Shown here: piece after piece, positions 5,718-12,644 of the stretch
Position numbering within the stretch: the stretch's first letter is position 1
Layout: the number at the start of each line of letters is the position of its first letter
Assembly: GCA_022571535.1 (NCBI GenBank)
Contig: JACZXR010000002.1
Span: forward strand, 1 to 23,904
Direction of reading: 5' to 3'
Origin: Deltaproteobacteria bacterium
GTDB taxonomy: Bacteria; Desulfobacterota; Binatia; UBA9968; CAXXLF01
Length of the DNA: 23,904 nt
Translations under genes and position numbers: made by a program
Notes under the pieces: generated by a model
Databases searched by the model: none
What the model was told of the DNA's origin: nothing
Seen by the model: the letters and a program-made list of their open reading frames with translations, nothing else

Positions 5718-7436
5718 CTAGTTGACTGGCTCGAGTCGGATATCAATTAGGGCTCCCTGTCCACCGGCAATGGCTTTGAGTCCCCTTTGAAATGCAGGGC
5801 GCACTTGTGCTGGTTCCTCGACTGTCTCCCCAAATCCGTCAAACGCGCGGGCGATAGCGGCATAGTCCGGGCTGGGAGTAATTGACGTGCCGACGAAAGT
5901 TTTGGTCTTCATCGCCCATCCCTCGGGGTAGTATTTGGGCAGACCGGACTTCATCGACAGATATCCATGATTGTTAAACAGGACAACAAGGATCGGAGTT
6001 CCATATTCCTGCATGTACCCAAAAGCTGCCAGCCCCGGATTGTAGTTAAACGACCCATCCCCGATAAGAACGACTACCGGCCTGTTGGGAGCGGCGCACT
6101 TGACGCCTAGGGCAGTTCCCAGACCTGTCCCGAGTCCGCCGATCGACCCTGTGAAGAAGGAGCCAGGGCTGATCCGGTCAATATAGCGCATCACGGGAAG
6201 GCGATGGGTGATAGTTTCCTCGATCACCATAGCATCAGGCGGGAGCGCCTGGTTTAACTCATAGACCGCCCACCGTGTGTCGACGGGTTTTCGGTCTTTT
6301 TGAGCGAGGGCCTCCTTTTTCCAGGTTTCCCTCCGGCTCTCGTAGTTTGTCCGCCAGCGTGTAGCCCGCTCTAGCAGTATTGGGTCGTTAGAGGAAACTC
6401 GCTTTTGGAGATGCTCTAACAGAATTTTCAAGGAAACTTGAATCTCGCCGATCAGGCCAAGGTCCATGCGGTATCCCCAGTACGGGAGCTGGGTGCGGAT
6501 GGGGTTTTCGTCCAGAACGACAATTTTAGTTTTGGCTCCGGGCCCGGCCGATGCAGGATGCCACGGGGCGAAGGCCCCGACCAGAAAAACCAGGTCGGCC
6601 TCATCCAAGTACTCGCTTGGATCAAATCCACCGTGCAGGTGGTGATTGCGGGGAAAGTTGATGAAGCTTGAGCTCCTGGTCTCTACAACTGGAATGCCGA
6701 GCAGGTCGGCAATCTCCACCAGCAGCTCACAAGCGCCAATTGTCCGTCCTGCTTCCTCAGTCACCACGATGGGATTTTTGGCCTGCGTCAGAAGGTCGGC
6801 CAGCTCTTCTATCCCTTTTCGATCTGCACTGGGACGGAGGGGAAAGGCGGATGGCGCCAGAGCGCTGGAGGTCATTTTGTCAAAGAGGAACTCCATGGGC
6901 AGTGAGACAAAAACCGGACCCCTAGGAGATGTCATGGCTATCTGACAAGCACGCTGGATGGTTGCAGGCAGGGTGGCGATGTTGTTGACCGCCATACTCC
7001 ACTTGACGCAGTGTTCGACGAGACGCGCAGGACCACCGGTGTCCGCTAGATTGCGTAGCCACTGCCCGCCAGGGTCGGGGCCCTCGGCCTCTCCAAAGGC
7101 TATCGACTCCCCGGCCAAGACGACCATGGGGACCTGCTCGTGCAGGGCACCGCGCATTCCCATCGTCGCGTGCAAGGCCCCCACGGTCGTGTGAATCATG
7201 ACCGCAGGGAGCTTCCCGGAGGCCTTGGCGTAGCCGCTTGCCATACCCACGGCAATTTCTTCGTGGCGCGAGCTCAGGTAGAGTGGGACTCCTTCGCTTT
7301 CTGCCTTTGCCTTGGCGAGGGACTCCCAGACGGGTGACCACTCTGACCCTGGGGAGGAGAAGATTCGATCGATGCCCATACTAGCCAACACACGCAAGAG
7401 GGTTTCACCCCCGGTTAAACCCTTAGTCTCTAACAT
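5718..7436 (-). CDS. Thiamine diphosphate-dependent enzyme, acetolactate synthase/decarboxylase superfamily
   Basis: A 572-residue protein with the three-domain order of ThDP enzymes. The N-terminal pyrimidine-binding domain has the catalytic Glu59 in the RHEE segment. A central domain covers about residues 205-345. The C-terminal PP-binding domain has the GGLGTGLGTALG lead-in and the ThDP-Mg motif from GDGSF (459-463) to NN (488-489). Length matches the acetolactate synthase, benzoylformate decarboxylase and oxalyl-CoA decarboxylase superfamily. The substrate cannot be assigned; a 2-keto acid decarboxylation or carboligation is the expected chemistry. There is no FAD-motif evidence and no small regulatory subunit nearby, so a biosynthetic acetolactate synthase is unlikely. 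A good AGGAG Shine-Dalgarno lies 8-9 nt before ATG 7436. The MFS transporter upstream on the same strand might import its substrate, but that is a guess from proximity. Confidence 0.88.
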   Translation of the reverse strand: MLETKGLTGGETLLRVLASMGIDRIFSSPGSEWSPVWESLAKAKAESEGVPLYLSSRHEEIAVGMASGYAKASGKLPAVMIHTTVGALHATMGMRGALHEQVPMVVLAGESIAFGEAEGPDPGGQWLRNLADTGGPARLVEHCVKWSMAVNNIATLPATIQRACQIAMTSPRGPVFVSLPMEFLFDKMTSSALAPSAFPLRPSADRKGIEELADLLTQAKNPIVVTEEAGRTIGACELLVEIADLLGIPVVETRSSSFINFPRNHHLHGGFDPSEYLDEADLVFLVGAFAPWHPASAGPGAKTKIVVLDENPIRTQLPYWGYRMDLGLIGEIQVSLKILLEHLQKRVSSNDPILLERATRWRTNYESRRETWKKEALAQKDRKPVDTRWAVYELNQALPPDAMVIEETITHRLPVMRYIDRISPGSFFTGSIGGLGTGLGTALGVKCAAPNRPVVVLIGDGSFNYNPGLAAFGYMQEYGTPILVVLFNNHGYLSMKSGLPKYYPEGWAMKTKTFVGTSITPSPDYAAIARAFDGFGETVEEPAQVRPAFQRGLKAIAGGQGALIDIRLEPVN

Positions 7437-7489
7437 TCAGTTGCTCCTTTCCTCACGGATGATTTAACCACGCATCATAGTCCAAGATG

Positions 7490-7531
7490 TTTTCCCCTGT
7501 CTATAAGGTGGTGGTCACTTTTTCCCCTGTC
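7490..7531. repeat. Direct repeat TTTTCCCCTGTC x2, possible insertion-sequence end
   Basis: The 12-mer TTTTCCCCTGTC occurs at 7490-7501 and again at 7520-7531, a 30-bp period, with GGTGGTCACTT between. Short tandem end-repeats containing GGTCACTTTT-like strings resemble termini of IS21-family elements. No istA or istB gene is present, so at most this is an end left by deletion. Confidence 0.35.
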
Positions 7532-7547
7532 GGCCTTAGCCTTTACC

Positions 7548-7650
7548 CAGTACCACAGAACGCCCCGCACGTGAGTACGGGGATGAATGTTCTGGACCTC
7601 CCCGAAGTGCATCGCCCCAAAGCCACGGACGTAAGTCCGTGGTACGGGGT
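7548..7650. repeat. Palindrome pair with GTRA loops (IS200/IS605- or REP-like remnant)
   Basis: Two related hairpins: CCCCGCAC-GTGA-GTACGGGG (one mismatch, about 7563-7582) and CCACGGAC-GTAA-GTCCGTGG (perfect, 7623-7642). Both have 8-bp arms and a GTRA tetraloop. The first is further flanked by CAGAAC...GTTCTG. GTACCA (about 7550) can pair with TGGTAC (about 7640-7645), bracketing the whole unit into a branched fold. Paired imperfect palindromes are typical of IS200/IS605 ends and their non-autonomous derivatives. No transposase is encoded. The unit fills most of the 235-bp gap between the ThDP and MFS genes. Confidence 0.5.
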
Positions 7651-7671
7651 TTACAGCTCTCTGCCAAAAAA

Positions 7672-8868
7672 CTATGCTTTTAGTTCTTTCACGAAGAGCG
7701 CAAATACTAGAGTGCCCAAAAGGATCGTTCCCGAAAGGGCTCGCCAGGCCATAGGGTAAGATCCGGTGATGTCGACCAGAAAGCCGAAAAGTGGGGTGCC
7801 TAAAATGGTCCCCACAGAATTGATCGTGATCATGAACCCGAGGGCCGTCCCGGTTTTTGCCTGTCCCGCCAGTTCACCAATTAGAGAATATGAAACGCCC
7901 TGATAGCCGATCAAACAGAGGCCGGCAAGAAAGATGAGCGGGATAAGGAACGTGAGGGAGGAAGCTAGGGAGATGAAGCTCAGACTGAACGTCAGTGCAA
8001 CCGATAGGCTTCCTATCATGACAAGCACATCCTTCCGCCGTCCATGAAAGATGTGGTCGCTCACCGCACCCCAGCCGATCCGGCCGCACATCGCCCCGAT
8101 TTGTACGACGGCGAGAGCCTGGGTTGCCCAGTAGGACGAGTATCCCAAAGTTTCTTTGAGATACAAGGGAAGGTAGGTTAGAAGAGACATTTGACCAACC
8201 AGTAAAAGGGCGGTTCCACAGCTGAGGGTTAGAATCCTTTTGACGTTTAGGGTGCCTTGCCCTCTTTGGGGGACAGGATCTGATTTGCGAGTTTCCGGAT
8301 CAGCTTCAGGTTCACGCCAGAGCGTCCAGAAGAGTATCCCAAAGAGCATGTTTGCGGCCCCAAAACCTGCCAACACACCACGCCAACCGAAAGAGAGAAC
8401 CAAGCGAGCGCCTATCAAAGCTATGAACACGCCTCCTGCCGGGACCCCAGTCTGTTTGGTCCCCATGGCGGGGGCTCTTTGATAACGGGGAAACCACGCC
8501 ATTACCCCCTTGGTCGAAGCCGGGTTGAGAAAACTGTAGCCCAAACCAGCCGCGAGAAAGCTGGCGAAGATCCAACCAAATGAGGGGGCCAGTGCAGCCG
8601 CTATCATGCAGATTCCCAGTGCGAGATGTCCCGTCATGATAGTTGCACAAACACCCAGACGGTCGGCCAACCATCCTGCAACGAGTGAAAGACCGGCCAT
8701 TCCCAGGTAGAAGGCGGTAAAGAAGAGGCCAACCTGAGCTCGAGAGAGGCCGAGGTCGTGCTGATAGAAGGGGGCGAAGGTGTTGATTCCGTATTGAGCG
8801 GAAGCAGCGATGACGTGAGAAAAGCTGATGAGAGCGAGGATCGTCCAGCGAAAGTTTGCTTGCAGTAT
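7672..8868 (-). CDS. Major facilitator superfamily transporter (probable AUA or CUG start)
   Basis: The frame from 8868 to 7672 encodes about 398 residues with roughly 12 hydrophobic segments. The MFS loop signature appears after helix 2 as GWLADRLGV. The first ATG is at 8700, but translation from there would lose helix 1 and the conserved TM1-TM2 region, which are clearly encoded upstream: hydrophobic from TILALISFSHVIAASAQYGI, then LGLSRAQVGLFFTAFYLG. Between the TAA of the AAA+ gene (8874-8872) and this region there is no ATG, GTG or TTG; only ATA (8868-8866) and CTG (8865-8863) can start it. AGAGGAG of the upstream gene lies about 8 nt before ATA, ideal for translational coupling. Substrate is unknown, though the sequence has the character of anion or monocarboxylate MFS groups. 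Confidence 0.82.
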   Translation of the reverse strand: MLQANFRWTILALISFSHVIAASAQYGINTFAPFYQHDLGLSRAQVGLFFTAFYLGMAGLSLVAGWLADRLGVCATIMTGHLALGICMIAAALAPSFGWIFASFLAAGLGYSFLNPASTKGVMAWFPRYQRAPAMGTKQTGVPAGGVFIALIGARLVLSFGWRGVLAGFGAANMLFGILFWTLWREPEADPETRKSDPVPQRGQGTLNVKRILTLSCGTALLLVGQMSLLTYLPLYLKETLGYSSYWATQALAVVQIGAMCGRIGWGAVSDHIFHGRRKDVLVMIGSLSVALTFSLSFISLASSLTFLIPLIFLAGLCLIGYQGVSYSLIGELAGQAKTGTALGFMITINSVGTILGTPLFGFLVDITGSYPMAWRALSGTILLGTLVFALFVKELKA

Positions 8869-8871
8869 CTT

Positions 8872-11139
8872 TTATTCTCCTCTCTTGAACCCAATACGAA
8901 CGGACTCCTGCTTTACCTTCCGGGCCAGCTTGTCATACTCTGCTTCCATCCCTTCCGTCACGGAGGGAATGGTCTCCTTCACGGCGCGAAAGAAATGCTC
9001 CATGGTGACTGTTTTCGCCTCCTGGTTTTCCCGTAGGGCATAGAGACCGGCCTTCATGCAGACGCCGGCGATGTCCGCGCCGGTGAAGCGATCTGTGATC
9101 TCGGCGAGTTTTTCCATATTCATATCCTGGTCAAGGGCCATTCCTTTGGTATGGGAGCGGAAGATCTCTACTCTGGCCTTCGGGTCGGGCACCGGAACGT
9201 AGACCATCTCATCAAGCCTTCCGGGTCTGAGGAGCGCCGGATCGATCATATCCGGGCGATTGGTTGCCCCTATAACCACGACCCCCTTTAGCTCTTCCAT
9301 GCCATCCATCTCCGCCAGGAACTGGTTGACCACCCTCTCGGTAACTTGAGGTTCCCCCATGGAGCCTCCTCGTACCGGGGCAAGGGAATCAAGCTCGTCA
9401 AAGAAGAGAATCGCCGGTGTTACCTGTCTTGCCCGATGAAAAAACTCGGCCACTTTTTTCTCCGACTCCCCGTACCATTTGGAGAGGAGGGTGCTCCCCT
9501 TGGCGGTGAGGAAATTGGCCCCCGTTTCCGTTGCTATTGCCTTTGCAACCATTGTCTTCCCTGTCCCAGGTGGACCGTAGAGGAGGACGCCTTTAGGAGA
9601 CCTGATCCCTAATCGGCTAAAGGATTCAGGGTGATTAAGGGGGAGCTCAACCATTTCGTGGAGGATCTGCTTTACCCCCTGGAGTCCCCCCACATCTTCC
9701 CAGCGGACATTGGGGATCTCAACTACGATTTCTCTCAAGGCTGAAGGTTGGACCTCTTTCAGGCCCTGTTCGAAGTCGTCGCGATTGACTGTTAGCTTTT
9801 CGAGGATCTCGGCAGGTACGGCCTTCTCTTCAAGGTTCAGGGTGGGCATGACCCTTCTGAGGGTTGCTAGCGCCGCTTCTTTGGCCAGAGCGGCGATATC
9901 AGAGCCTGTATAGCCGTGGGTTGCCTCGGCAAGATTTTTCAATTCCACATCTTTTCCCAATGGCATTCCTCGGGTATGGATTTGCAGGACCTCGAGTCTT
10001 CCCGTTTGGTCGGGAATGCGAATCTCGATTTCCCGGTCGAAGCGTCCCGGCCTGCGCAGTGCTGGGTCTATGGCTTCAATGCGGTTTGTGGCCCCGATGA
10101 CAATCACGTTGAGTCTTGACTTGAGTCCGTCCATGAGAGTGAGAAGCTGGGCCACGATCCTGCGCTCGACTTCTCCGGTCACTTCGGCCCGCTTGGGTGC
10201 GATAGAATCCAGCTCGTCAATAAAGATTATCGCCGGGGTGTTCTTCTCCGCTTCGGTGAAGACCTGTCTCAACCTCTCTTCTGACTCACCGTAAAATTTA
10301 CCCATGATCTCCGGGCCGTTGATGTTCGTAAAATAGGCATCGGATTCATTGGCCACGGCTCTTGCGAGAAGGGTTTTTCCCGTCCCGGGAGGTCCGTGGA
10401 GAAGAACTCCTTTGGGTGGATCGATCCCCAGACGATCGAATAACTCCGGGTGTTTGAGGGGAAGCTCGATCATCTCCCGCACTTTCTCAACCACCGGTTT
10501 AATTCCCCCTAGGTCGTCATAGGTGACCTCGATGAACTCACGTTCCTTGGCCTCGCTGTACTCCGGTAAGAGCTCTATCTGGGTTTTTTCAGCAACACGC
10601 ACGATCCCATTGGGGACAGTGGAGGTTACCACTAAACGGATTTCCATGAGTCCGAAGGCGGGCGACTCGAAGAAACCACGGAAGAAGTCGTCCGAAAAGG
10701 AGTCTGTAGAAAAGGACTGTCTCGGCCGGTTGAAGACCGAGGTTGATATGAGATCCCCCTGAACCAGGGGCCGGTAGAGCAGAGTGGGTTTTAATCCCTC
10801 TCCAGAACCCGCAATTCGAAGGCCTTCCTTAGCTGGCGCGAGGCTAACCTTTTTTGCCTCCTTCCAGTCCCCTTTTTTGAGTTCGACATTTTCACCGATC
10901 CCGATCTTGGCGTTTCCACGGATAAGACCGTCCATCCTTACGATGTCGAGCCCTTCATCCTGCTGATAGGCAGGGACTGGAATCGCAGCGGTGACTCCCT
11001 TCCCCTTGATCTCGATGATATCGCCCCGGGCCAGTTCTAGCGAGCGGATCTCGTTCGCTCCGATTCGGACGATCCCTTTTCCCACATCCTGTTGATGGGC
11101 ACTTGCGACCTTGAGCCGAACAGATTCTTTAATAGCCAT
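8872..11139 (-). CDS. CDC48/VAT-type double AAA+ ATPase
   Basis: A 755-residue protein with an N-terminal double-psi-barrel substrate/cofactor domain (about 1-200) and two AAA+ modules. D1 has Walker A GPPGTGKT at 249-256 and Walker B IIFIDE at 304-309. D2 has Walker A at 522-529 and Walker B ILFFDE at 577-582. Sensor (GATNR) and arginine-finger (RRPGRFD, LRPGRLD) motifs are intact in both. This is the p97/CDC48/VAT layout: a hexameric unfoldase that extracts or unfolds proteins. It is universal in archaea and eukaryotes but patchy in bacteria, so an ancient transfer is plausible. An acidic and aromatic insert (about 133-163, with SFSDDFFRGFFESP) interrupts the N-domain. The C-terminus is short and lacks a recognisable partner-binding tail. 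Its stop is 3 nt from the likely start of the MFS gene. Confidence 0.93.
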   Translation of the reverse strand: MAIKESVRLKVASAHQQDVGKGIVRIGANEIRSLELARGDIIEIKGKGVTAAIPVPAYQQDEGLDIVRMDGLIRGNAKIGIGENVELKKGDWKEAKKVSLAPAKEGLRIAGSGEGLKPTLLYRPLVQGDLISTSVFNRPRQSFSTDSFSDDFFRGFFESPAFGLMEIRLVVTSTVPNGIVRVAEKTQIELLPEYSEAKEREFIEVTYDDLGGIKPVVEKVREMIELPLKHPELFDRLGIDPPKGVLLHGPPGTGKTLLARAVANESDAYFTNINGPEIMGKFYGESEERLRQVFTEAEKNTPAIIFIDELDSIAPKRAEVTGEVERRIVAQLLTLMDGLKSRLNVIVIGATNRIEAIDPALRRPGRFDREIEIRIPDQTGRLEVLQIHTRGMPLGKDVELKNLAEATHGYTGSDIAALAKEAALATLRRVMPTLNLEEKAVPAEILEKLTVNRDDFEQGLKEVQPSALREIVVEIPNVRWEDVGGLQGVKQILHEMVELPLNHPESFSRLGIRSPKGVLLYGPPGTGKTMVAKAIATETGANFLTAKGSTLLSKWYGESEKKVAEFFHRARQVTPAILFFDELDSLAPVRGGSMGEPQVTERVVNQFLAEMDGMEELKGVVVIGATNRPDMIDPALLRPGRLDEMVYVPVPDPKARVEIFRSHTKGMALDQDMNMEKLAEITDRFTGADIAGVCMKAGLYALRENQEAKTVTMEHFFRAVKETIPSVTEGMEAEYDKLARKVKQESVRIGFKRGE

Positions 11140-11528
11140 TATTCTATTTGCTCTCGTTCAGGCGTTAACCCCGATCCGAATTTATTCCGCTCGTGAAATA
11201 CTCCCTGATGAGCATCAGGCCTCGCCAAAGAGCTGCTTTTACCGTGAATCGGCAACTCACCTCTAGTATAATTGCAGGCCGAAGATCAAAATGTCGGTAA
11301 TTCCTGTCATATGTTGTCCAAAACCGCAAATGCCTCAAATGTTTTTTTCGGATCGGGGTTAAGTCTACGTTTATACGTATAATTGTGAAAAAGCAAAACA
11401 AAGGTTCCTGTTGCGATGTTGCTTGTGAAAAAATCTCCTGGCAGCTTTCATCAAGGGAACAGGACCTCGGCTGCATCGGTTTTAAATAGGATAGAGAAGT
11501 GATAAATTGGCAAAACAGGAATTGAAGA
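11140..11528. other. 389-bp divergent intergenic region
   Basis: It separates the minus-strand AAA+ gene from the plus-strand tonB-like gene, so it should hold promoters for both. It contains family A repeat copy 2 (11165-11362). Next is a perfect 12-bp palindrome TTATACGTATAA (11371-11382) that overlaps a TATAAT (11378-11383). That arrangement would suit an operator over a -10 box for the TonB operon, but no convincing -35 is placed at 17 bp. The long antisense frame through here looks like chance. Confidence 0.5.
11165..11362. repeat. Family A inverted-repeat element, copy 2 (198 bp, perfect ends)
   Basis: TTAACCCCGATCCGAA (11165-11180) and TTCGGATCGGGGTTAA (11347-11362) are perfect 16-bp inverted repeats. 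This is the longest and best preserved copy, with a 166-bp interior. A run of T precedes the right end, as in copies 3 and 4. No direct target duplication is obvious next to the ends. It starts 25 bp upstream of the AAA+ ATG. Confidence 0.8.
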
Positions 11529-12644
11529 ATGGATCGTAGACCCCAAAGCCCTTCTCTTGTAGAGATGGTCCTGGCGAGAATGAGGAAGCAGGAGAAAAGT
11601 CCTTGGGGAAGAATCCAAATGCTGGGCCACAAGTGGCTCACCCGCCTGGAACGCAACCCCCTTATCCGGTCTTACCACACGCTACTGAGAAGACGACCCT
11701 CCACCATCGGCCTCCGGTCCGACCCGGCGATTGATATAGATTCGAGCTTCTTTTTATCCCTTCTATTCCATCTCTTGCTCCTGATCCTGCTAAGCTGGAT
11801 GACCCTTTCCTCTAGGCCCCAACTCAAGCCAGGACCTATCCGGATCCGTTATCTTGATGTTGCGAGGCAGGTTCAGCGCAGGCCCGCCAAGTCGTTAGCC
11901 AAGCCGTCCGCTAAACCTTCTCCTAAGCCCTCTCAGGTGCCGAAAAAGAAGCCAGCCGTTGTCGTACCGAAACCGGCGCCACCGTTACCGGCTCCGAAAG
12001 TACTGGCGGAATCCCCTAAGGAACTTACTGCTAGTGAGACGGCAGAACCGGTTGAGGCCTTGATCCGACTCCCAACCCGCCAATCGCAGTTGAAAGTCCT
12101 ACCGGAATCAGCCAAGGAACAATTTCCGAGCCCCACAGCTGAACTGGTCGAGCCCGTGGCCCAGCTCCCAACCCGCCAGTCCAGTGCCGTCCAAACAGCA
12201 AAGATCGAGGTTGAGCCGGCCCCTGCAGGTGCGATATCGGAAGATGAAATCAGTATCCCGAAAGAGCTTCTCAGGGCAGAGGCTCTTTCTCCGCTAAGGG
12301 CAGAGGTTCGTTCTCCGCGAGAGGGAAGGATTTCTATCCTTAGCCACCCGGACTTCGGCCTTTATCTCGATTTAATCAAGAAGAGGGTCCACTCCGCCTG
12401 GCGGTATCCCGAGGGAATCTCCGGGGTTCACAAGATCGATCTGGTTATTGTGCTCGATCGAGGAGGGCAGCTAGTTCAAGTTAGGGTTGTAAAATCCGGG
12501 GACTCGAAGATCGATAATAGCGCGATGCAGGCCATGAGAAGGGCGTCTCCCTTTCCTACTATCCCGGAGAGCCTCAGAGATCTTGCGGGCGATGAGATCC
12601 GCATCAAGTTTACCATTGACTTTGGGGTTAAGGCGGCAAGGTGA
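11529..12644 (+). CDS. TonB family energy transducer
   Basis: A 371-residue protein. It has an unusually long basic cytoplasmic N-terminus (about 70 residues) and one membrane helix (73-92) with the Ser-x-x-x-His type arrangement (S77...H81) used by TonB to couple to ExbB/ExbD. A Pro/Lys/Ala-rich periplasmic spacer follows (about 110-260), then a TonB C-terminal domain (about 275-368) with the AWRYPE motif. The spacer contains a 32-residue tandem duplication (about 158-187 and 190-219, both ending LPTRQS). TonB transmits proton-motive energy to outer-membrane receptors. No TonB-dependent receptor is in the window; the partner ExbB/ExbD genes lie convergently 3-5 kb away. It overlaps the next gene by 4 nt (GTGA at 12641). 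Confidence 0.9.
   Translation: MDRRPQSPSLVEMVLARMRKQEKSPWGRIQMLGHKWLTRLERNPLIRSYHTLLRRRPSTIGLRSDPAIDIDSSFFLSLLFHLLLLILLSWMTLSSRPQLKPGPIRIRYLDVARQVQRRPAKSLAKPSAKPSPKPSQVPKKKPAVVVPKPAPPLPAPKVLAESPKELTASETAEPVEALIRLPTRQSQLKVLPESAKEQFPSPTAELVEPVAQLPTRQSSAVQTAKIEVEPAPAGAISEDEISIPKELLRAEALSPLRAEVRSPREGRISILSHPDFGLYLDLIKKRVHSAWRYPEGISGVHKIDLVIVLDRGGQLVQVRVVKSGDSKIDNSAMQAMRRASPFPTIPESLRDLAGDEIRIKFTIDFGVKAAR

Noticed and set aside
5718..7436. Biosynthetic acetolactate synthase (ilvB)
   Set aside because: No ilvN or ilvC neighbour, and the context (radical SAM, MFS) does not fit branched-chain amino acid synthesis; only the superfamily can be supported.
8634..8894. Frameshift in the MFS gene suggested by a separate upstream frame
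   Set aside because: The missing N-terminus is encoded in the same frame as the main part right up to the preceding stop, so no frameshift is needed; the other frame is a shadow.
11165..11656. A 163-codon minus-strand frame across the AAA-tonB gap
   Set aside because: It runs through a repeat element and antisense to the tonB start, with no Shine-Dalgarno, no recognisable domain and a composition unlike the real genes.
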